Source of the DNA: Trichostrongylus colubriformis
Taxonomy: Eukaryota > Nematoda > Chromadorea > Rhabditida > Trichostrongylidae
DNA length: 64,000 nt
Direction of reading: 5' to 3'
Assembly (NCBI GenBank): GCA_963978905.1
Contig: OZ022259.1
Coordinates: 28,187,994 to 28,251,993 of the forward strand
The position numbers were made by a program, and so were the translations under genes. The notes under the pieces were generated by a model. The model ran no database searches and was not told the DNA's origin. It worked only from the letters and a program-made list of their open reading frames with translations. Of this stretch, positions 55,301 to 64,000 are shown piece after piece. How positions within the stretch are numbered: the stretch's first letter is position 1; every line of letters begins with the position of its first letter.

Positions 55301-58300
55301 TCTCTCTCAACGGAGTCGAAGGCTTTCTTCGAATGTGAGACATAAGAGACATAAAGGCATCTGGCATTCTCGCGACACTTCAACGATTGTACAGAATCCT
55401 CTCCGAAACCCTTCTTGCTTCATGGCTGTCCTTCGTCCAAAGTTTCACCGATCCGAACTATTCCTATCACACTAAAAAGAAGATTTCGAGAATATACGAG
55501 TATTGCTTACTTTGAAAAAACTTTTCGATGGCAAAAATGCAAAACTTCCACCAAGTACAGTACATACATCATCATTATCCCATTGGGTTATCATGATTGC
55601 TGTGTAATTACAGTTTGATTTCATGTGGTTTACTTTGTTGAATTTAAAATTCATGAAATTGAAATGAAAATGAAATTTATATCCTCGGCGCTGGCAGGCT
55701 TATGACAATTGTAATCACTGAGTATTTTTAGATATTTGCACGTAAAACCTACTCCTATTGCCTCCAACTGGTTTTGCCCTTCCTAAAAATACCAATGAAG
55801 CCTTTTTTCAGTCTAAAGACTCCGCTAAGGATGAGATTGTCGAATTAGATTCAAAAAATGAGGAAGACACACATGCTAGATAGTACAACAGTAGAGAATA
55901 AAGGGAATGAAGCATAGTGTGGGTCCGCAAGGGGCAAGAATGCTTGTCTCGCACCTTCTTTCCGCTACCGCCTCTACCGTAATCTAGTGCGGGCAATCCA
56001 CTGAGGTCGTTGTCACGTCATTTACTAAGGAGAGCCGCCGCACTTGGCTGAGCTCCCTCCCCTTTTTAAGCACTGTCGCATCCGCCTCCGATTTATATCC
56101 TCGGCGCTGGCAGGCTTATCGATGAGTCATCGTGAACTCCGTTATACCACAGCCTCGGAAGAAGGAAGGAGAAAGAAAAAACTCTGACTACATGTGTTGG
56201 ATATTGTAGGTGTTGATTATTTCAGGCGCCAAGGCGCCCCGATCTTTGGTCTCGCGCTTGATGATACTTTTGACCTTGGCGGGATGATACTTCGATCTCT
56301 GGACTTGGCGCCTATGATACTTTGATCCTAAGGGGTATATCGTGTCCCGTTGATGGTATTGTTCGGTTCATTCTCATCTGCTCTAAAATAAGTCTTCTAA
56401 TTTGCCGTGGACGTAAAAACAGGCGATCAGGAAGAGATTCGAACTCACGCGTGGAAACCCCAACGGATTAGCAAGCCATTGGGGTTTCCCGGCATTCTTT
56501 GAGAGCTCCTTCCACTTCAAACGTGGGAAGTGCAGCAGAACTTGCATTGAAAATGGGCGGCTTGGGGTCTTATCACGATCCCGCAGCACGGCGTGTCGTA
56601 TTGCATCAGCCGGGCAAGTTGCCAGCGAGGACGGGACATCGTGCGCGGCCAGCTGAATTAGCCGCTCGCCCGTCTGCTCATCTTCTTCCGGTGCAGAGAG
56701 TCGGGACAGAAAAAAAGGTGAAGCGTTTCGCGTTACTCTGTCTCGGGATTTCGCAGTTTTACTTCACTCTTTCTCTACTGTCACTCTGCTGAAACCCCAC
56801 TTTCATATACCGAAGACTGTTGAATTCACGCCCCACGTTTTATGTGAGAGTGCGCAGGACGACATCAGTACTGCTGATAAAAATGTGGTTGCTCGATTTC
56901 TACGATTGCAGAATCGTAATTCCGCAAGGTATTAGTGCAGTTTAATGTCTACACTTTTGTTACTATTCAATCCGGAATAATTATTTGTCAAGTGATTCAG
57001 TGAGACACTCATTCAAAGAATTAGGCGAAAACGTTATCTTTGTTCAGATAAGTTATTAGCTGACCAGTGTGTCACACCCACCTGATCTGGATGAAGTGTC
57101 CTGACGTCCACACATTACCTTCCCCTGTAGACCTAAATTTAGTGAATAAAGAGATACCGTGAGTCTATTCAGAAGGACAGACACCCACGGATGGACAATC
57201 AAACAAAAAAACACATCAAAATTCGGCTTTATATATGGAATCTATTTACCGTTTTGTGCCAGCCTTCCCACATACTTGCACAAAAATTGATAAACAATAA
57301 ATTCCAACTATCATGAGTTCAATTTCAGATCGCAGTCATTATTGCGGGTTTTCTATGGATGCTTATGCTATTTGTTATGGTGTCTACGACTGCCGATGAT
57401 TTCTTCTCGCCAAGTGTCTCGTCGATTGTGGCGCATTTGAAAATCAGTGAAAGCATAGCTGTGAGCCTATCTCCATATTTGTACTTGACTGTCTTAACAG
57501 TTGTTTAATTTTTCTTGCCACAGTTTTTCTTAGTAAAGCAAAACGTTTCTTAATTCAACGATGTTTCGATGTTGATGCTTCCCTCAATAATAATATCTTT
57601 CATGAAATGCGCCACGCATATGACTCTAAAAGCGTAAAATGTAATTGGCGTTTTCATTGACTTACTGGGCCAGCTCGTGTAGAGTACACTTCGAATCTCT
57701 TCTATACTGTGCTACCATTAGTATGATCCGGCACCAGTTAGAGAGAAAAGCTTAGTCAACTTAGACGGAGGTTGAGCTAAGATTTTATCTCTGCACCATG
57801 TTAGAGAAGCGTCACTCCTTTTGTTCGTCCCCACCAAAGATGCAAGGAAATTCATTGTGATTGGCCCAGATTCAGCAGATGCAATTCTACTCCCTGTTAA
57901 TGATAATAGCGAAGATAGAACATCTTTACGCGTTGTTGCTCCAGTCCTTCAAAAACTACAGATATCTTTTGCTATTAGTTTTTAGTTGTTCCAAAAACTT
58001 GCAGAGCTTATTGCAGGGCGTAACATTCATGGCTTTCGGCAACGGAGCTCCGGACATTTTTGGATCTATCGCATCCGTTCTCAGCAGTCCAAAACCTAAG
58101 GCGGGTCTGGCACTTGGAGAACTTCTTGGTATGGAACTTCTGATTTGACTTCACCTATTCCTCTACACCTGCCTTCTATAACTACCTTCTTAAGGTGCTG
58201 GCATCTTTGTTACCTCGGTGGTCACCGCTACGATAATTTTGACGCGTCCTTTCAAAATCGATATCTTCGCCACGATTCGAGACTTAATTTTCTATTTGAT

Positions 58301-61300
58301 CGCGCTTGGATGGATTCTGTTCGTGTTCCTCTACAGCCACCAAGTTTACATATGGGAGCCGTCAGGTGCGCTGTCTTCCAGACAATTTGCTTACATAAGT
58401 GAACATAGCTGTAATTTTGAGGCGCTGCTAGAAATCATCCAGGACCGCGTGCATACTCGGCGACCGGTACGTGCGGCGACGCAGGCAACGTGAAAGCTGT
58501 AATCAAGCCACTCATGCTGGTCAGAACAGATGGTTGTATCAGTAGTGGTGATACAACCAACCAGTCGCACCATTAATCGCGTGCTTGCGTTTCCTGGTGC
58601 TTTGCATGGGGCTGCGTTCGCAGCGACATATCGCCTAGTATGAGTGCAACCTAACTTCGCATGTAAAGGAGTCACTGGTTCGTGGCTCGGAGCACTTTCG
58701 ATGTTGCTACATGAATGTCGACAACTTTTCAGGTTATCTTGGTCTTTATGCCATTTATATTATCACGGTTATCGTTGGTTACCGCCTTCATAAACGAAAA
58801 CGCGTGAGTTAAAAATTACCTTTGCAGTATATCCGTGCAGTAGCTTACCTCTTGTTCCAGAGCTATTCATTTTCAGAAGCACCAACGTGAGAACAGCCTC
58901 AAAAAGATCATCAGCAATGTTGTATCGAGACATGGGAGTAGGTTCTGTTCAACTCCTTCGCGGGATCGTCGCTGTACTTTCATAATACGTGATCTCACAT
59001 TCACACTCCGAGAGTGCTGAAATTGAGATTCGTAATCGTTTCATTTTCGAGAAAATTTGTACTAGTGCTCAAAAAAAGCGCAGCATTGCTTTGGAAGCGG
59101 TAAACTTGCTGAGCTTCTTCGTCTTCTTCTGCTCCTGAGCGTGAATTCCGCAATTGCAGATTTTGAGAGCAGATTTGAGATCAGCGCTGAAAAGACGCGT
59201 CAGATGATTGATGTCCCACTGCAAGTAGCAGTTCGAAATAGGATCTTTTCGTTGTACGAAACTGAACTTCAACTCACGGCAGCGATGCTCAGTAATTACT
59301 ATGAGCACACTACAGGCATACTTTTTGATGACTAAAAAGAAGCAGTTTTGCTCAAAAGGAAGCCATAAGCAAGTCCGTTATCCTGTCAAATGCGAGATTG
59401 CTTTGTCAAAGTACAAAAACATTTGGAGTTTCAAATTTAATGCCCTCTATTTTTGTACACCTTTATTCTAAAAAACATTTAGTGCATTTATGGAGAGTGG
59501 GAACCACAATACAAGGCGATGACTCCAAAAGTATCATATTGTTTACCCCAGAAACTTCGGATCCTAATAAATTTTACAAAATATTCCTCAAAATTCCAGG
59601 TATCTATCCCTCCGTTCCGGAAATTAACGTCATATCGGATGCCGTAAAGAAATTAAAAGGTGGGAATGTTCCAAGTCATTACCTGTATGATGTTTACCAA
59701 AAATGAGAAAGCAATAAAAATAGAGGAACCTCGCTGCGTTTTTTGTGATACGCGTGTGATCACGTAAGCGCTGAGTGTGGGCCAAACATTCAGTCTCCAT
59801 TCGAGACCGCAGATACCCAGATTTCCCGCGAATGAAGAGTTTGCAGTTGCCGATAATCAGCGTGCGCGATGCGTCTGCGTAAAGACAGGATTTCGTCTGT
59901 CCCTTTTTCAACTTTTTCGCGTACATCTGCAATGTTATCCTCGATCAGAATAACAGTATATCAAGAAATCCCATCAATTCCAGCTGAAAACTTGATAAAC
60001 GGAGACACGGTTGATGCAAGCGAGCATAAAGACACCACAAAGCGAGTATCGATCGCAATCAATGATGACACACTCAATATCTTCCCGCTAGCCGCGCTGG
60101 AAATGGCGGCAACGATTCTAGAGAAGAGTGCAGGTTTGTACGTGATCAATAAATAGCGAATAAACAAGAGGTCAGAATACTCACTCATTAGTTCGTTGCA
60201 AGATGCCAGTTGACAAGGAATACGCTTCAGTAATTGATTATCACATATCTATACAACATTTTGGCTTATAGTCAACCTTCGAAAGCCAATCAAGAACTGT
60301 TGATGTTATTGCTGAGTAAAAACCGCATAGTCGTGCCATGGCTTTCAAGCTCCAGCATTGGAGAATTTCAAATTCATCTAATAGGCCGAGATCGCCGCAT
60401 ATCAGTTTGTGTGTTGTTGTGTGTTCAGGAGCCGGGATACGAGATCTTCAATCATAATAAAAAGTATGGCCAATGCTAAGAAGAAAACGGGAACTGGGAC
60501 AAAGTGATCTTAGTGAGCGAACATTCGAGGTTAGGCCGCGTTCGTACACACAATCAGCTCAGACAGGTCGTAGTACGTTTACAGGATTCGAAGCAGGGTG
60601 GCACGAGGGAGCTGCAGAGACTGATTACGTGCAACCTATGACGGTTTCCACGCGGCCACGCGTGACGAGCGGCTCAGCGGGTGCGAGTACCAGTGGCAGG
60701 GCATGGCAGCCTTCAATCGAGGCAGTGGGGCATGGGTGGAAGTACAGAGGCGACGCAGTCACGCTCTGCCTGGCTCCCAAGAGCAATCGATTTGACAAGT
60801 CGTACTCATAGCGCCGCGAGTGCGACGCCGCAAAGCGATTATCCGTCATAAGTGCAAACACCCCAGAGACTACGCTACGCAAGCAACGAGGCAGGGTGGC
60901 GTTGGGCGGAGACGCAGCGACACGCCCTGTTGTCGTCACCGCAAATATGATCACGGTCCTAGAAGATGTAACTGTTGGGAACTGGCAAGCACGACCGCGC
61001 GGTCTTTATTCGCGTTATCTTCGCATCGTTGCGAACTGCAACGCATCACCTCCCGTAATTGTTTGCTGTGGGACAGTTCCGTGAGCCAACGTAGTTGACA
61101 TTTGTAGTCACGTAAGGCGAATTTGATTATATTTATGATGGTGTAGCACAAGTGGATCACAAGCAACAACAAACAAGTAAACAATGGAAGGGAGTTTGAG
61201 TGAAATAAAAATAAGAAACGAGAAAAGTGCAGCTTGTGGTCAAGAAATATCGAACTGAATGGAATATAAAGAAATTTCACATTCGACATCATGTTTGACG

Positions 61301-63300
61301 CCAAATTGGTATGGCCCCTCAGAATATTTAAACCGCAGCTGCTGAATCGGTTCAAGCTATCAAAAACGTAGTTTTTCCACAGCTCTATGTGCACTATTCC
61401 GCCTGTTGCAGAGATCGGCGATTCGGACGAAGATGAATTTGTTGTATCACACAATCAAGTTTATACTGGACATGAAGCAAGGAGCAGAGCGGTTAGTATT
61501 GGTAAGTATATTAACAGCACTCGTTTTTGCTTATTTGCTGTTCCTTATCGGCTATGTTTCAAAGTCAACACGGATGTCCCTGTAGGGATGAATACGAATA
61601 CCATGGTTTGCTTGACCATCTGGCGAAAATTCGGGGTGTAGGGTAGGACACTCAAAAAGTGACCCTTTGCCTCCGTTGTGGTCAGACCCGTGATACGATG
61701 GAGTGCCCTGGCTCACTCTCGAAAATATGCCTTGTGGAAGGAAAAATGAAGTGCATCATTTTTGTGGTGAAATGATTTTTCAATTTCAATCAGCTCCAAG
61801 AATTACCGTTGATGTGTAGCTTTAGATCAGGACGTTGCGTTGCGCGAAATTTGCGCGCGTGCCGCATGCACATCTGCCCATTTGTGTGGGAGTCGCGATG
61901 GACGGCTCTCTCACTGCCATCTCGTTCAAAAATGCTGCGTGTGACGAACGACAAATTTTGTGCGAGGCTACGTCCTGACATATGCCACACGTATCCATTT
62001 CGAAGTGGAATAGTGTGTTGTTACAGCACAGCATGCGGCAGCCAATGTGACCTCACGGCGTCACGCCGCAAAGGACGTGTCAACATCATGGGACTGTAGG
62101 TGAAATCATTGAATCCTTGCTGACAGTTTGACATGCATGCGCTTTTTGAGATAGACTCACTCGCACCTATCACTAAATTAACTGAGTTTCGCGAGTCACA
62201 GGGTAGAGGTAAAAGGCGTAGAGCGTCTGGCTGCAATCATACTTGGCGACTCGAATACGAGCAAGCGCATCGGTCACGGGATCATACGTTGCCGGGATCA
62301 CGACAACGCAGACTCTGCGATCAATGCACTCTGGTCTTGTTTGTACGTTCAAAATCCAGAGGTAATCCGATTATATAGGTTACCGCGCGTGACAAGCCCG
62401 TTGCTGCATCCGCGTGTACTTGCTGCACGTAATGAGAGAGTTACGTTACTTTGACCGAACTTGGGTGTCGTGGCCTACAAAAGGTGTCACTATCGATCAA
62501 GACAATGTTCTCTGTGCACAGCTGGTCCAGGGTGTTAAGCTGATGGCAGCGATCTGGTCGAAAAATATGAATGCAGCCCAGTATTCAAAGAGTGTAGACG
62601 GTAGATGGCACATGTAATCAGAGAGCTGCACCATCTCACAATTTATTTTTGGAATTTTTTCAGCACCGCCTCCAGTGCAGGTCGTATCTGTGCAAGCATT
62701 TTTCTATGATCTCGCGAAGCATCTTCATCCGCTACCAACAGACTGGGACAAACAAAACTGGCTCAGCAAAATTCTCAGCGTTGTAAAGGTACGTATGCTA
62801 TTTCTATTCCTTATACAGAAGGCATAGATGAGTCAGACACGCAGGCGCGTAGCGTGAAATCAGGATGGACCCGCGAACTGTATTTTGTCGCGCACGGCAC
62901 TTCAAACAACAGTGGGGATTTTTGAAAATATTCTTGTTACGATCCGCAGTCACATGTGCCCCATGCATCATGCTGCAAACGAACTTCAAGGGCATACATA
63001 CTACCGTCCATGTTAGCAGTCTATACTCTGAGCCAAATTTATGCTGATATATGCTTTTTTATTGGTACAATTCCAAGAGAGGTATGAATGGGCGGTGCAT
63101 TCTGAATAAATTGACTGGCACCAACAGAACCTATCATTTATTATTAACCCTTCTTTATGCACAAACCAATACCTTCTGTTCCAGATGCCTGCGATGGTCT
63201 TCCTGAAGTTGACGATTCCGCTGAATGAAACCAGTTGGTCGAAGGCAGTGGCAATCATACAAGCGATTTGCGCCCCACAATGGTTGCTGGTCGCTCTGCA
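49378..63300 (+). CDS. Na+/Ca2+ exchanger, NCLX/SLC8B1 branch (nematode NCX-6 to NCX-10 type), 5' ten exons, partial
   Basis: Exons read from splice sites with matching phase: 49378-49519, 53887-53987, 57329-57460, 58017-58128, 58195-58365, 58733-58803, 58877-58937, 61412-61501, 62664-62788, 63185-63300 (last donor uncertain). Residues 1-18 are a signal peptide or first TM; N-glycosylation sequons NST and NMT follow. The N-terminal loop has paired cysteines and the motif CEGGGYLLW typical of NCLX-type exchangers. Residues 82-103 are a TM helix followed by TTADDFF. The alpha-1 repeat (126-142) reads [23 protein letters not shown] is the ion-binding signature of this branch. Further TM helices include 165-182 and [16 protein letters not shown] (221-236). 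The loop contains [15 protein letters not shown] and an SRA motif. Exon 10 begins the second TM domain. The alpha-2 repeat lies beyond the window; an RTE piece follows exon 10 directly. These proteins exchange Na+ (or Li+) for Ca2+ across mitochondrial or other membranes. Which paralogue this is cannot be told. Confidence 0.88.
49600..50030. repeat. GC-rich dispersed repeat family R8, copy 2
   Basis: Contains gcgacagaaaattcgcgttgcagcgcccggcgcgcgacgcgatgg and cgtaatcgcttcaggactcaacaagtacggc, matching copy 1 (cagttgcttcagaactcgatcgatgcggc). In exchanger intron 1. Confidence 0.5.
50040..51355. other. Exchanger intron 1, unrecognised
   Basis: A frame at 50105-50392 includes a TM-like stretch [15 protein letters not shown], but it has no match to the exchanger family and no fitting splice phase. 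Nothing else seen. Confidence 0.3.
51360..51920. repeat. Dispersed repeat family R2, copy 3
   Basis: Starts ggcagcattggaggaaattcggacgaaaagt, as at 6303, and continues through the shared blocks to tttctcaataaccatattac. Intact where copy 1 is broken by the SINE, which confirms the SINE boundaries. Lies in exchanger intron 1. Confidence 0.65.
52683..52800. repeat. Low-complexity pyrimidine tract
   Basis: About 115 bases almost wholly C and T on the + strand (cttctcttatttctttttttc and similar). In exchanger intron 1. Confidence 0.7.
52900..53130. repeat. GC-rich dispersed repeat family R8, copy 3
   Basis: Contains gcgccgctagtgcgacgccgcgaagcgaaaattcgaccaatcgccacacactcctgatcg, close to the right part of copy 1 and to 60805-60860. 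Confidence 0.5.
54218..55455 (-). mobile_element. RTE-clade retrotransposon, 5'-truncated
   Basis: Contains only the C-terminal half of the protein: [21 protein letters not shown] (55340-55270), [20 protein letters not shown] (55180-55120), the catalytic box [10 protein letters not shown] (about 55055-55030) and the tail [11 protein letters not shown] equivalents to 54230. 5' truncation is the usual fate of target-primed integration. Better preserved than the copy at 40.3-42.9 kb. Lies in exchanger intron 2, antisense. Confidence 0.85.
56421..56490 (-). pseudogene. tRNA-Ser(GCU)-like 3' fragment inside a short palindrome
   Basis: The minus strand has a loop TTGCTAA with anticodon GCT between AATGG and CCGTT stems, a variable-arm-like GGGGTTTCCACGC, and a T loop GTTCGAATCTC. 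No D arm or acceptor 5' strand exists; upstream is GGGAAACCCCAA, which instead mirrors TTGGGGTTTCC. The T stem is weak. So this is a tRNA-derived relic, not a working tRNA. Confidence 0.45.
56505..56690. repeat. Dispersed repeat family R7, copy 3
   Basis: Shares cttgcattgaaaatgggcggcttggggtcttatcacgatcccgcagcacggcg with the other copies. The 97-codon frame across it is not a recognisable protein. Confidence 0.5.
59398..59706 (+). other. Unidentified 102-codon open frame in an exchanger intron
   Basis: A protein-like composition ([36 protein letters not shown]) ending in a TGA at 59704. It cannot be an exchanger exon because flanking exons join in phase without it. It could be a transposon or retrogene remnant. 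No family recognised. Confidence 0.25.
59935..60140 (+). other. Unidentified coding-like stretch in an exchanger intron
   Basis: Reads [18 protein letters not shown], later [19 protein letters not shown] and [14 protein letters not shown] before a GT at 60138. Coding-like composition and possible splice borders (gatcag at 59945-59950). Its phase does not fit between exons ending 58937 and starting 61412. Possibly another element or nested gene piece. Confidence 0.25.
60780..60870. repeat. GC-rich dispersed repeat family R8, partial copy 4
   Basis: Carries gacaagtcgtactcatagcgccgcgagtgcgacgccgcaaagcgatta, matching 53000-53045. In an exchanger intron. A further weak match lies near 62055-62070 (cacggcgtcacgccgcaaagg). 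Confidence 0.45.
60985..61110. repeat. Dispersed repeat family R3, partial copy 4
   Basis: Has gcgcggtctttattcgcg, gcatcacctcccgtaattgtttgctgtggga and the following motif of the family. The end is unclear. Lies in an exchanger intron. Confidence 0.4.
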
Positions 63301-63349
63301 GTGTGGGTTGTTACTACTTATATCTCGTGCAATTCGTACTAAATTTTGA

Positions 63350-64000
63350 AGACCCACTCGATGTGGGGACGATGGCGATCAAAGAGGAATGGTCAATTCC
63401 CAACTGTGACCATCTTTGTCGCCTTTTTATCAACATAAAGCTACGATGAAGACAAGTTCGAGGCATTCTATGTAGATTTACAGGACCAATTGATAAAGAC
63501 CATACCCTATTCAACTCATCGATCATTTCTATTCATGATAGCTCGCAATTCCAGAAACTTATCATCGATGAACTTGCTAGTCTCTCAGTTGACAGTCCCA
63601 CAATTAGATCGATCACATCTTTTACAAAAAGTTTTGTCTGGTGTCGCCTTTCAAAGTTTGGCACGGGATCAGACCGTCGACTCATTCGTGCGTGATTCCT
63701 CTTTTCGATAGATATAGAGAGAGCCGCAAATTTCGAATTCCAAAACAGTCGCCGTTTGAGACCACTTCGCTTCTATCGCCAGGTTATGAGAGGATTCCAG
63801 TACAGAAACATCGACGACAAGTACAAACGGCTCATCAAAGACCTTCACAACAGTGCCACGAGGACAGAGAAATTGGAAGTCAAAGCTTCCTTCGATCCTA
63901 TTGGTCGAAGCTGCATGAGCAGCAGGTGCCCACCAACTTATGTGCGAGCTTGCCAAGCAATGCAGAGAGGCGACAAAGGAAAGTCTTACGCATGGAAGGG
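63350..64000 (+). mobile_element. RTE-clade fragment (endonuclease region), runs off the window
   Basis: The + strand encodes YEDKFEAFYVDLQDQL (63446-63495), matching the EVEAFYxDLE block of RTE endonucleases, and later NIDDKYKRLIKDLHNSATRT (63809-63868), matching the linker after the endonuclease (NIDEEYDRLV-HLHD). Middle part is scrambled by frameshifts. Same orientation as the exchanger gene, directly after exon 10. Confidence 0.65.

Larger units (their letters stand above)
55460..57328. other. Exchanger intron 2, mostly unrecognised
   Basis: Contains R7 copy 3 and the tRNA-like fragment. A short motif atatcctcggcgctggcaggcttat occurs twice (55680-55704 and 56095-56119). Confidence 0.35.

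Noticed and set aside
56823..56935. Frame reading [15 protein letters not shown] as the exchanger exon before the TM exon
   Set aside because: Its donor phase does not match the exon at 57329, and the GGGYLLW exon at 53887-53987 fits both sequence and phase.
63669..63956. 95-codon minus-strand frame as a gene at the right edge
   Set aside because: It is antisense to RTE sequence that is recognisable on the + strand.
1..64000. CRISPR arrays, bacterial operons or defence systems
   Set aside because: No regularly spaced short repeats or prokaryotic gene organisation; all evidence points to eukaryotic nuclear DNA.

Overview
The window looks like nuclear DNA of a parasitic nematode, most likely a strongylid (hookworm-type) worm. 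Reasons: a 28S/ITS2 rDNA scrap of rhabditid type, RTE, Penelope, DIRS/PAT, Tc1 and mariner transposons of nematode style, TTTTCAG splice acceptors, small phase-consistent exons and very long repeat-filled introns. Nothing prokaryotic is present. Species assignment is inference.

Two host genes can be reconstructed from splice sites and codon phase, both on the + strand. (1) About 5.87-37.74 kb: a 203-residue, C-terminally tail-anchored coiled-coil protein made from six exons, every intron in phase 0. Only about 0.6 kb of the 32 kb is coding. (2) From 49.38 kb beyond the right edge: a Na+/Ca2+ exchanger of the NCLX/SLC8B1 branch (the nematode NCX-6 to NCX-10 type). Ten exons give about 373 residues: signal peptide, cysteine-bearing N-terminal loop, the alpha-1 repeat with GNGAPD, TM helices and the cytosolic loop. 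The alpha-2 half lies outside the window.

The rest is transposon and repeat sequence. Intron 1 of gene 1 (5.9-13.3 kb) holds a tRNA-derived SINE with a 20-bp target duplication and two full copies plus one fragment of a 1.37-kb palindromic foldback element. Intron 2 (13.4-30.5 kb) holds a Penelope-like element (14.4-17.2 kb, minus) with a hammerhead-like motif, a DIRS/PAT-type tyrosine-recombinase retrotransposon (17.8-21.3 kb, minus), a mariner-like relic (21.9-23.1 kb), an rDNA fragment with a 6-bp target duplication (26.9-27.1 kb) and a Tc1-like element (27.3-28.8 kb). Intron 3 (30.5-34.2 kb) holds a TTA-flanked palindromic MITE and a CR1/Jockey-like RT relic. Between the genes (37.7-49.4 kb) lie a decayed RTE (40.3-42.9 kb), a mariner relic (45.7-46.7 kb) and a large inverted repeat (47.5-48.6 kb). 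The exchanger introns hold a second 5'-truncated RTE (54.2-55.5 kb), a tRNA-Ser-like fragment, dispersed repeats and a third RTE piece running off the right edge.

At least six further dispersed families recur 2-6 times in the window. No CRISPR, operon, functional RNA gene or obviously new enzymatic system was found. The most unusual items are the palindromic elements with internal hairpin subrepeats, the rDNA insertion and the ribozyme-like motif.
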